DNA from: Gordonia lacunae
Lineage (GTDB): Bacteria; Actinomycetota; Actinomycetes; Mycobacteriales; Mycobacteriaceae
Assembly: GCF_002149015.1 (NCBI RefSeq)
Contig: NZ_NGFO01000001.1
Span: 186,001-250,000, forward strand
DNA: 64,000 bases
Direction of reading: 5' to 3'
The position numbers were made by a program, and so were the translations under genes. The notes under the pieces were generated by a model. The model made no database searches. It had not been told where the DNA came from and saw nothing but the letters and a program-made list of their open reading frames with translations. Positions 1-6,708 of this stretch are shown one piece after another (within the stretch, counting starts at the first letter, position 1; each line of letters starts with the position of its first letter).

Positions 1-193
1 AAAGGTGCAGGAAGCGCTGGGTACTGCGCGCGACAAGATCGACGAGTTCGTCGAGAGCAAGCAGGTCCAGGACGCCCTGGGCACTGCGAAGGACAAGCTC
101 AACGATCTGGCCGAGAACGAGAAGGTCCAGGAGGCGTTCACCACCGCCAAGGACAAGCTCAACGAGGTGTCGCAGAAGTTCAACAACCGCTGA
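1..193 (+). CDS. C-terminal end of a helical repeat protein (partial)
   Basis: The reading frame is open from the left edge and ends at TGA 191-193, so only the C-terminus is present. The visible 62 residues are three consecutive 20-residue repeats, each beginning V-Q-(E/D)-A and containing T-A-(K/R)-D-K-(L/I). The heptad-like charge pattern suggests amphipathic helices. The repeats are also visible as a 60-bp period in the DNA, starting at about 5, 65 and 125. I do not recognise the family; the composition resembles stress-related or LEA-like helical proteins, and the next gene is a CsbD-like stress protein, but that is only a hint. The true start lies outside the window. Confidence 0.6.
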   Translation, partial: KVQEALGTARDKIDEFVESKQVQDALGTAKDKLNDLAENEKVQEAFTTAKDKLNEVSQKFNNR

Positions 194-365
194 CGGGTCG
201 CTGACCTGCGGTCATGCAGCTCAGTGCACACCTGTGGCACGGTGGGATGCGGGAGTCCGCTCCTTCAGGCGGCGCCAGTGTCGAGCAGCCGGCGCATCGG
301 TCGTCGCCGAGTTCTTCCACATCGGACGGCACCCGGCCGCGCCGAACCTCAACCGAGGAGGCTTC

Positions 366-575
366 ATGGGAACCACGGACGACGCCAAGAACAAGGCCGA
401 AGAGCTCAAGGGCCGCGGCAAGGAAGCCGCGGGCAGCCTCACCGACGATCAGGACCTCAAGAACGAGGGCAAGGGTGACCAGGCGCAGGCTCAGGGCAAG
501 CAGAAGATCACCGAGGCCGCCGACGCCGTCAAGGGCAAGATCGACGACGTCAAGGACAAGCTGACCGGCCACTAG
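366..575 (+). CDS. CsbD-family small stress protein
   Basis: This 69-residue acidic/basic hydrophilic protein opens M-G-T-T-D-D-A-K-N-K-A-E-E-L-K-G and has the K-G-(R/K)-G-K-E-A-A-G-S-L-T-D-D pattern typical of the CsbD family, small general-stress proteins of unknown biochemical role. ATG 366 is preceded by a good GAGGAGG ribosome-binding site near 355-361, so I prefer it to the longer in-frame ORF starting at 234. It has no signal peptide or membrane segment and is probably cytosolic. Family assignment is fairly secure from sequence; regulation by a stress sigma factor is known for the family but no promoter could be identified. Confidence 0.85.
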   Translation: MGTTDDAKNKAEELKGRGKEAAGSLTDDQDLKNEGKGDQAQAQGKQKITEAADAVKGKIDDVKDKLTGH

Positions 576-590
576 GTCCGACTGCTCTCC

Positions 591-674
591 AAGGTGCGGA
601 GCGCGACGTGTCCCCTGCTCCCTGAAGGTGTGGGGAGCGCGACGTGTCCCCTGCTCCCTGAGGTGTGAGGAGCG
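591..674. repeat. Short direct repeats downstream of the CsbD gene
   Basis: A 27-bp unit ending in CCCCTGCTCCCTGA occurs at 599-625 and again at 635-661 (period 36), and a third partial unit follows to about 674. Related CTGCTCCCTGAGGAGCG strings recur at 15.3-15.6 kb, so this belongs to a dispersed intergenic repeat family. No coding function is apparent. Confidence 0.7.
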
Positions 675-771
675 AAAGCGACGAGCCTCGAAGGGCAGGT
701 GACGGGCGCCGACACCCACGCCTGACCAGCCGATTTAAGCCTGACCGCGGGTCTGCGGTACAGTTTTCGGC

Positions 772-859
772 GGTGGCGTGTCCGAGCGGCCGAAGGTGCA
801 GCACTCGAAATGCTGTGTGCGGTAACCCCGTACCGAGGGTTCAAATCCCTCCGCCACCG
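772..859 (+). tRNA. tRNA-Ser (anticodon CGA)
   Basis: Acceptor stem GGTGGCG (772-778) pairs with CGCCACC (852-858). The anticodon stem CAGCA/TGCTG encloses loop CTCGAAA, giving anticodon CGA, which reads UCG serine codons. A long variable arm (about 816-834) is typical of class II tRNA-Ser, and the T arm is GAGGG-TTCAAAT-CCCTC. CCA is not encoded. A strong hairpin follows at 863-900. Confidence 0.95.
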
Positions 860-862
860 CCG

Positions 863-900
863 GAAATGACCCCCCATCCTCACGGATGGGGGGTCATTTC
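863..900. terminator. Strong hairpin, probable bidirectional terminator
   Basis: A perfect 17-bp inverted repeat (863-879 with 884-900) surrounds a TCAC loop. It lies between tRNA-Ser on the plus strand and the end of the convergent MspA porin gene on the minus strand, so it could terminate both. There is no long T tract, as is usual in high-GC actinobacteria. Confidence 0.85.
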
Positions 901-925
901 GCTCCTGCGGCCGCGGTTCGGCGGA

Positions 926-1606
926 TCAGCCCATGCTGAACGGCTTCCCGTAGACGGCGATCGACTGCGACACATTGTCGGTCGTGATGCTCACCTTGGC
1001 GTAGGAGCGGGCCTGCGCATAACCGGCACAGCCGTTCACCATCATGGTCTCGTTGGTGTACGCGAGCGTGCCCTTGCCGCCGGAGAAGCTGATCGACGAC
1101 GAGTGTCCGGCCGCGCCGAACGCGTCTTTGTACTCACGGTCGTTGATGACGTAGTTGACCGCCTGGCCGGGGCCGATGGTCACGCCGGCGCCGGTCTCGG
1201 CTGTCGTGGTCGCACTCTGGAGGTCGAAGTTGGGTGCGGTCGCGCCAGCCCGGCTGTTCGAGTTGCCGCCGAGTGTGAGCTGGCAGCCGACGATGTAGCC
1301 CGAGCCGACGCCGATCTTCGCCGCCTTGTCGGAGGTCGTCACCACGTATTTGCCGGAGACCCATGCATTGCGGTGTAGGGGTGTGCCACCCATCGAGGGA
1401 TTGATCCGCGCGGATTCGTTGCTGCGCGTGATGGTCACCGTCGTACCGTCTTTCAACTTCTTCGTGACGGACTGTCCGGGGAGTTGGACGGTGGTGTCGG
1501 CCTGCGCCGGTGAGGCGGTCAACGCGGGCACCAGTGCCGCGCAGGCGAGTGCGGTCGTGGCCGCGATGATCCGGGTGCGCGTGATGTGGCGCTGGGGGGC
1601 GGTCAT
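926..1606 (-). CDS. MspA-family mycolate outer-membrane porin
   Basis: MspA-type porins form octameric channels in the mycolic-acid outer membrane for small hydrophilic solutes. The product has a Sec signal peptide (basic start, hydrophobic stretch, cleavage likely after A-Q-A) and a mature part starting D-T-T-V-Q-L-P. MspA-like features are W-V-S-G-K-Y-V, G-Y-I-V-G-C-Q-L and the C-terminal Y-G-K-P-F-S-M-G. I prefer ATG 1606, preceded by GGAG five bases upstream; an in-frame ATG at 1642 would add 12 residues but has no clear ribosome-binding site. The stop of a second MspA gene lies about 47 bp upstream, so the two are probably cotranscribed. The two Cys (in G-C-Q-L and N-G-C-A-G) are shared with the neighbour. 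Confidence 0.9.
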   Translation of the reverse strand: MTAPQRHITRTRIIAATTALACAALVPALTASPAQADTTVQLPGQSVTKKLKDGTTVTITRSNESARINPSMGGTPLHRNAWVSGKYVVTTSDKAAKIGVGSGYIVGCQLTLGGNSNSRAGATAPNFDLQSATTTAETGAGVTIGPGQAVNYVINDREYKDAFGAAGHSSSISFSGGKGTLAYTNETMMVNGCAGYAQARSYAKVSITTDNVSQSIAVYGKPFSMG

Positions 1607-1653
1607 GGGAGCTCCGATTCGGCGAGTCGTGGTCATGGTCAACGGGTTCGCGG

Positions 1654-2322
1654 TCAGCCGATGGAGAACGGCTTGCCGTAGAGGTTCACCTTCTGGTGCA
1701 CCTCACCGGTGGTCTCGATCGTGGTGAATGCACGTGCCTGGGCATATCCGCCGCAGTTCTGTACGTCGATCTGAGCGTCGTCGTAACCGAGGTGGTAGGT
1801 GCCGGCCTTCTCGATGTTCTTTGTGTTCAGCACCACGAAGGTGACGTCGCCGGCGGCCAGCGGAACGGTCAGGGTGCCCGACAGCGACGGTGCGGTCGGG
1901 GTCAGCGATCCGGACAGACCGCCTTGCAGGCCCTTGATGTTCACCTGGCATCCGATGATGTACCCGGTGGAGAGGGTGGCGGCGGCGCCGTTCGTCGCTG
2001 TTCCGTTGCTCCCGGGAAGGGTCGTCTCGCCGGCCGCGCCGACACTCGGGCCTGCCTTGGCGGGCTTGAGATTCGGTGCGTACAAGGTGATCTGACCGCT
2101 GACCCAGGTGGTCCTGGATACCCCGTTGGCGGCCATCGACGCCGAGACCCGGGCGCTCTCCTCGGACCGGACGATCTGGATGCCCTCACCTTTCGCGGTG
2201 CCGCCCGGAAGCCGCACGAATGCGTCAGCACCCGCCGACGCGGAGCCGGCCAGCAGCGCGGCAGTCACCGAACCGCCGATGAGTGCGGACAGTCCGACGG
2301 CCCGCAAGGTTCGTTGTGTCAT
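1654..2322 (-). CDS. MspA-family porin, iron-box-proximal copy
   Basis: This is a second MspA-type porin with a signal peptide (cleavage near A-S-A or A-D-A), the conserved R-S-E-E-S-A-R and W-V-S-G blocks, G-Y-I-I-G-C-Q-V, and the C-terminus Y-G-K-P-F-S-I-G. It has an extra Gly/Thr/Ala-rich stretch in the middle (about residues 80-105) that its neighbour lacks, probably in a loop. Start ATG 2322 has GAGGAG about eight bases upstream; the ATG at 2343 lies inside that site. Upstream lies a 295-bp divergent region with two iron-box-like sites, the nearer at 2430-2448, suggesting iron control. Porins are known to support low-affinity iron uptake in mycobacteria; regulation here is inferred. Confidence 0.9.
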   Translation of the reverse strand: MTQRTLRAVGLSALIGGSVTAALLAGSASAGADAFVRLPGGTAKGEGIQIVRSEESARVSASMAANGVSRTTWVSGQITLYAPNLKPAKAGPSVGAAGETTLPGSNGTATNGAAATLSTGYIIGCQVNIKGLQGGLSGSLTPTAPSLSGTLTVPLAAGDVTFVVLNTKNIEKAGTYHLGYDDAQIDVQNCGGYAQARAFTTIETTGEVHQKVNLYGKPFSIG

Positions 2323-2429
2323 CTCGTGCTCTCCTCGTTTCATCTACCCGTCCGCGGACGGGGTGTCGCACTGCGTCGAGAACTCATCGCAGGGGGATGG
2401 GCCCGTCAGCTGCGGCAGGGGTGGCGATC

Positions 2430-2448
2430 GTAGGTGAACGTACCCTAA
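2430..2448. promoter_or_regulatory. Iron-box-like site (IdeR/DtxR type), porin side
   Basis: Read on the minus strand the 19 bases match the mycobacterial iron-box consensus TTAGGTTAGGCTAACCTAA at 14 of 19 positions by my count. It lies about 110 bp upstream of the porin start at 2322, next to an A/T-rich minus-strand -10-like stretch (TATTTA). Confidence 0.55.
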
Positions 2449-2479
2449 ATACAAGATGAGTGAAAAACTATGTACGGGG

Positions 2480-2517
2480 TTGACACGCACCCGTCAGCTA
2501 AAGGTAGCCTAACCTCT
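2480..2517 (+). promoter_or_regulatory. Promoter with overlapping iron-box-like site
   Basis: TTGACA at 2480-2485 is a good -35 element. A possible -10 (TAGCCT, 2505-2510) lies inside a second iron-box-like sequence at 2499-2517, with core GGTAGCCTAACCT and about 13 of 19 consensus matches. A repressor bound here would block the promoter of the rightward gene, as IdeR or DtxR does when iron is plentiful. The -10 spacing of 19 is long, so the exact promoter is uncertain. Confidence 0.55.
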
Positions 2518-2617
2518 GCAAGGCGTGGGGATCGTGCCGGTGCCGCCGGCGGAATCTCACGCGAAGGCTCCGGGTTCGATTGCATCGCAGGCGAACTCGC
2601 TCTGCGTACGAGGATGT

Positions 2618-3412
2618 GTGAGTCAGACACCGGCGTCGTGCTCGTTGCTGAGTGCCGCCCACGATTCCCACGGTGCACTGCCCGCGGTGCACATCGGCGA
2701 CGCCGTCATCGACTTCGAGCGCTTCTACGAGTCCGTGGAGTGGATGGCCGAGCAGCTGGTCTCGTGCGGCGTCACTTCCGGGAGTCGGGTGGCTCTCGCG
2801 ATCCACACGGGTTGGGAGTTCGTCCTCGCCTGGCACTCCCTGCTCGAAGCCGACGCCGTGACGGTCCCGATCGTCCTCGGCTCCCACTGCGATCCTGCCG
2901 GGCCTCATGGCGTCGGCTTCGTGTTCGCCCACCTCGACCAGTGCGCGGAGATCGAGGATCTCCTCGACGTGGTGTCGCCGAATCCATCCCGGGTGCTGTA
3001 TCGGGTTGCCGGTGACTTCGTGCTCGTCGCTCTCGGAGGTGCCGGTCCCGCGCACGACGAGGGCGGCCTCATCACCGATCTCGAAGCCGGATTCGTCGAC
3101 ACCGCATGCCGTCTCGTCGCCGAGGCGGAGTGGATGGCCGAGGACGACGGATTGCGTCGGGGTGCCCGTGTGCGACTCGAAGGGGATCTCGGCGCCCGCG
3201 AGACGATGGTCCGGATTCTCGCGTGCGCGTCGGCAGGGGCGTGCGTGGCGGTCGACGCCCCCTTCGGAGTCCCCCACTGGGGTGCCCCGGCGCTCGGTGA
3301 CCGGGAGCCGATGGCCTCAGCGCAGCGCGGAGGCGACCCGGTCGGCGAGGTCGGTCTCGCGACGACTGACGAGGAGGTCGACAACCCGGTCGGAAGTGGA
3401 CTCCGGTGGTAG
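2618..3412 (+). CDS. Short acyl-adenylate-enzyme-like protein, possibly iron regulated
   Basis: The N-terminal half resembles the start of AMP-binding acyl-CoA/aryl-acid ligases: a Y/F-x-x-L-type helix, S-G-S-R-V-A-L-A-I-H-T-G-W-E-F-V, then A-D-A-V-T-V-P-I. The usual P-loop (S-G-S/T-T-G-x-P-K) and the C-terminal hinge are not visible, so it is either a divergent stand-alone domain or a degraded gene. GTG 2618 follows GAGG by four bases; the frame is open back to GTG 2525. The last 30 or so residues overlap the 3' end of the convergent gene at 3317-4822, and the recognisable protein seems to finish near 3300. Iron-box-like sites upstream suggest a siderophore-related role, but no substrate can be named. 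Confidence 0.6.
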   Translation: MSQTPASCSLLSAAHDSHGALPAVHIGDAVIDFERFYESVEWMAEQLVSCGVTSGSRVALAIHTGWEFVLAWHSLLEADAVTVPIVLGSHCDPAGPHGVGFVFAHLDQCAEIEDLLDVVSPNPSRVLYRVAGDFVLVALGGAGPAHDEGGLITDLEAGFVDTACRLVAEAEWMAEDDGLRRGARVRLEGDLGARETMVRILACASAGACVAVDAPFGVPHWGAPALGDREPMASAQRGGDPVGEVGLATTDEEVDNPVGSGLRW

Positions 3413-4822
3413 CCACAGCGATTCCGCGAGTATGCGGGTGAGCCGGGGCCTGCCGACCCGTTCCGGACGTCGCCCCAGCCGAGTCAGGATGGCGGCGGTG
3501 GGTGACGCACCGGAGTGCTCGGCGCGCCGAACGGCGAAGGTGCCCGGTCCGAAGTCGAGGAACACCGCCGCACCTGCGGTGAGTTCGAGTGCGTCGATGA
3601 ACCGCTTGATCGAACCCGACCGCGCCTGAACCGACGCCCACATGAAAGTCTGTGGTCCCAGCGGGGTCTCGAGGCTGATCGGGGCGCCGGGGCCGATGCC
3701 GAGGAGGCCGGCGAGGGCACTGGGGATGGTGAATCCTGTTCCGCGACACTGCGCGGGTGTGATCGTCGTGGCCCAGTGCACGGCGTCGTCCTCGCGGTAC
3801 AGGCCGCGGGTCCGTCCGGGGGTCCGCCGGGGCCGATAGGTCCGCTCGCGTCGGGTGACCAGGCCACCGCGGATCTGGAATTCGCCCGCCCCGGCGTACG
3901 CGCGGATCGTGGCCTCGCTGACGTCGTGACGACCGCGGATCGTCGCGATGACATCGTCGAGGGGCGCGGCCCCGCCGCGGTCGGAGAGAATCGCATCGAT
4001 CTGCAGATGGACGGGCTCGTATCGTGGAAGGCCCCACTCGGCAAGGCCGTATCGGGTGCGATCGGTTTTGACGATACGCGCGTCCGAGGCGAGTGCGTTT
4101 CGAATACTGTTGTGGGCACGGGGGATCGCCGAAGTCGCGTCGACGATCTCGTCGAAGGTCAACGGCGCGCCGCGGATCGAGAGCGCGGCAGCGACGATCT
4201 CACCCGTGGTCGACCGGGTGGCGATCGCGTGGTCGTCGAGTAGTTCGTATCCCACCCGCCGTAACCATCGTGCGGCCGAATCTCCGGACAGGCCCAGGTG
4301 ATCCGCGATGGTGACGACCGAGGCCACCTCGCCGGGGCGCGCCGCCGCCGCGACCGCCGACTTCGTGAACTCGGCGACCGAGCGCAGGCTGCCCCGGATG
4401 ATCCAGTTCTCGCTCGTGCGCAGACCCGACGCCGCGGCCACCACCCGCCAGCACGGGGCCTCGACGTCGCCCACCGGAGTCCCGGCGAGCGTCGAGTCGG
4501 CCATGAGCGCAGCGGCGTCCGCGACCGGAGCGGCCCGGCGGTTGATCATCGCCGACAGCTGGGCGAGGGCCGGGTCTGCGTCGATCAACGAGCGCAGGCG
4601 GTGTCGGGTGGAGCGATCGATCTGGGTGACTCGCTCGCGGGACAACCCGAGGAGGTCGGCGACCTCCGACTGGGTGCGTGGGTTGGCAGCGTAGACGCGC
4701 TCGGTCAGCACCCGCCGCTCCTGGTCGGACAGTCCGGCGTCGAAGGCGGTGACCGCGTCTTGCGCGCGCCCGTCGTCCGGCGGCCGTCTCGACGACAAGG
4801 GTCCGTTGGCGTGCGCGGTCAT
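3317..4822 (-). CDS. Sigma-region-4-like helix-turn-helix protein
   Basis: A 501-residue protein with no signal peptide or membrane segment. Residues about 30-80 look like sigma-70 region 4: L-S-D-Q-E-R-R-V-L, then E-V-A-D-L-L-G-L-S-R-E-R-V-T-Q-I, followed by an arginine-rich helix. The central part has further winged-helix-like stretches (for example near D-H-L-G-L-S-G-D-S-A-A-R-W-L and P-L-D-D-V-I-A-T-I). Region 2 of true sigma factors is not evident, so it is more likely a stand-alone regulator. Start ATG 4822 has GAGAAAG upstream. It is divergent from the acyl-CoA synthetase operon starting at 5097 and may act on the 274-bp gap, but the target is unknown. Confidence 0.6.
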   Translation of the reverse strand: MTAHANGPLSSRRPPDDGRAQDAVTAFDAGLSDQERRVLTERVYAANPRTQSEVADLLGLSRERVTQIDRSTRHRLRSLIDADPALAQLSAMINRRAAPVADAAALMADSTLAGTPVGDVEAPCWRVVAAASGLRTSENWIIRGSLRSVAEFTKSAVAAAARPGEVASVVTIADHLGLSGDSAARWLRRVGYELLDDHAIATRSTTGEIVAAALSIRGAPLTFDEIVDATSAIPRAHNSIRNALASDARIVKTDRTRYGLAEWGLPRYEPVHLQIDAILSDRGGAAPLDDVIATIRGRHDVSEATIRAYAGAGEFQIRGGLVTRRERTYRPRRTPGRTRGLYREDDAVHWATTITPAQCRGTGFTIPSALAGLLGIGPGAPISLETPLGPQTFMWASVQARSGSIKRFIDALELTAGAAVFLDFGPGTFAVRRAEHSGASPTAAILTRLGRRPERVGRPRLTRILAESLWLPPESTSDRVVDLLVSRRETDLADRVASALR

Positions 4823-5096
4823 GGATGGTGCTTTCTCGGCGGGTCGGGTGACGTCGGTGCAACGGTGGCCCGCCTCGGGTTCGCCGACCGCTCGCGAGGG
4901 CCTGCGCGGAGCACCTCACAGGCTACCGGGACACCGCGTACGCAGAGCTCGACCGGACCGACGACGTCCGGTGTCGGATTGTCCCCCGAGCACAAAGGTC
5001 CGGACGAAGTCTGGCCTCCGCGACCGTTTCCGTCCGCCTCTCGATTTCATAGTGTTCTGGATCACATCGACCACGACGATTTCGGAGGCAAGCCCG

Positions 5097-6563
5097 GTGA
5101 CCAGCACGTACTTCGCATGGGACCTGACCCATCGCGCCGACGCCCCGTGTGTTCGCGATGACGTGGTCGCCCTGGACTACGCCGGTTTCGCGCGGCGCGT
5201 CGAGGGTGTCGCCGAACAACTGAGCCGTGGTGGCGTTCGACCCGGGGATGTCGTGGCGACGTTCCTGCCCAACCGGATCGAACTGCTGATCGTTCTGATG
5301 GCGGCATGGCGGATCGGCGCGGTTGCCACTCCGGTCAACCCGGCATTCACCCCGGAGGAAGCCGAGTACCAGCTGGCGGATTCGGGAGCACGGGTCGTCA
5401 TCGGCACCCGCGCAGCAGAACTGGGGTCCGGCCCTGCCCGGTTCGACGTGGAGGATCTCGCGACGGCGCCGAGCGCGGACTGGCGGGGCTCACTGTCACC
5501 GGCCGCCGGTGACGACGCTTTGCTCATCTACACCTCCGGCTCCACGGGCAGGCCCAAGGGTGTCCGGTTGTCGCACGACAACCTGCACTACATGGCGTCG
5601 ACGATGGTCACGCATTTCGGTCTCACCGCGGCCGACCATGCCCTCCTGGTGCTGCCGCTGTTCCACGTGAACGCCATCTGCGTGAGCTTCCTGGCGCCGA
5701 TGCTCGCGGGCGGACAGCTCAGCATCACCGGGAAGTTCTCGCCGTCACGGTTCTTCGACGACGTCGCACGACTCACCCCGACGTACTTCTCCGCCGTACC
5801 GACCATCTACGCGCTCCTCGTGTCGCAGGACGGTCTGACGGCCGAGGCCACCGGGTCTCTCCGGTTCGCGGTCTGCGGGGCCGCCCCGATCTCGAGAGAA
5901 CTGCTCGACCGGGTCGAGGGTGCCTTCGGGATACCTGTCGTCGAGGGTTACGGCCTGACCGAGGGTACCTGTGCGTCGGCCTGCAATCCGGTCGTCGGGG
6001 TACGCAAACTCGGGACGGTGGGCCCCGCGCTGCCGGGCCAGCGGATCTCCATCGTCGACGAACAGGGCACGGAGGTGCCCACCGGCGAGATCGGTGAAGT
6101 CGTCATCAGCGGGCCGAATGTCATGCGCGGCTACCTGAACCGTCCGGAGGCGACCGCGTCGACCATCGTCGGCGGCCGGCTGCACACCGGCGATGTGGGC
6201 CGCCTCGACGAGGACGGCTACCTCACCCTGGTGGACCGCATCAAGGACATGATCATCCGCGGCGGGGAGAACATCTACCCCAAGGAGATCGAGAACGCAC
6301 TGGCGACGCATCCCGACGTGCTCGAGTGCGCGGTCGTGGGAGCACCGGACGAACTCTACGGCGAGTTGCCCGTCGCGTTCGTCGTCGCCTACCCACACCG
6401 TGCTGTCGATGCGGGGAAGCTGGCTGACCACCTCGCCGGACGGTTGGCAAAGATCAAGCAGCCGAGCACGATCCACGTCGTGGACCAACTGCCGCGCAAT
6501 CCGGTCGGGAAGATCGACAAACCGGCGCTGCGCTCCGGTCTCCGCAGTCCGCAGCCCATCTGA
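5097..6563 (+). CDS. AMP-dependent acyl-CoA synthetase / ligase
   Basis: A 488-residue ANL-superfamily enzyme that adenylates a carboxylic acid with ATP and, by family knowledge, passes it to CoA. Motifs are complete: P-loop Y-T-S-G-S-T-G-R-P-K-G (145-155), G-Y-G-L-T-E-G (284-290), H-T-G-D (363-366), hinge D-R-I-K-D (380-384), and catalytic lysine in P-V-G-K-I-D-K (K472). GTG 5097 has GGAGG eight bases upstream, so the longer ORF from 4749 is rejected. It is the first gene of an apparent four-gene operon with a DUF3556 membrane protein, an FAD oxidoreductase and a PucR regulator. The substrate is unknown; a medium or long fatty acid or an aryl/terpenoid acid are all possible. Confidence 0.88.
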   Translation: MTSTYFAWDLTHRADAPCVRDDVVALDYAGFARRVEGVAEQLSRGGVRPGDVVATFLPNRIELLIVLMAAWRIGAVATPVNPAFTPEEAEYQLADSGARVVIGTRAAELGSGPARFDVEDLATAPSADWRGSLSPAAGDDALLIYTSGSTGRPKGVRLSHDNLHYMASTMVTHFGLTAADHALLVLPLFHVNAICVSFLAPMLAGGQLSITGKFSPSRFFDDVARLTPTYFSAVPTIYALLVSQDGLTAEATGSLRFAVCGAAPISRELLDRVEGAFGIPVVEGYGLTEGTCASACNPVVGVRKLGTVGPALPGQRISIVDEQGTEVPTGEIGEVVISGPNVMRGYLNRPEATASTIVGGRLHTGDVGRLDEDGYLTLVDRIKDMIIRGGENIYPKEIENALATHPDVLECAVVGAPDELYGELPVAFVVAYPHRAVDAGKLADHLAGRLAKIKQPSTIHVVDQLPRNPVGKIDKPALRSGLRSPQPI

Positions 6564-6708
6564 TCCCCCGATTCGGCCCGAACTCGACGTCCCACGGCGG
6601 ACGCCGAGCCGATGACCCGCGCGCCGAGACCGGCGATGCCGGTACCGCCCACACCACAACCCGCCCACACCACAACCGACCCATTCACACGACAAGGAGT
6701 GCGCACCA

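Noticed and set aside
4749..5096. Upstream extension of the acyl-CoA synthetase ORF
   Set aside because: The residues before 5097 do not resemble the family, and GGAGG lies just ahead of GTG 5097.
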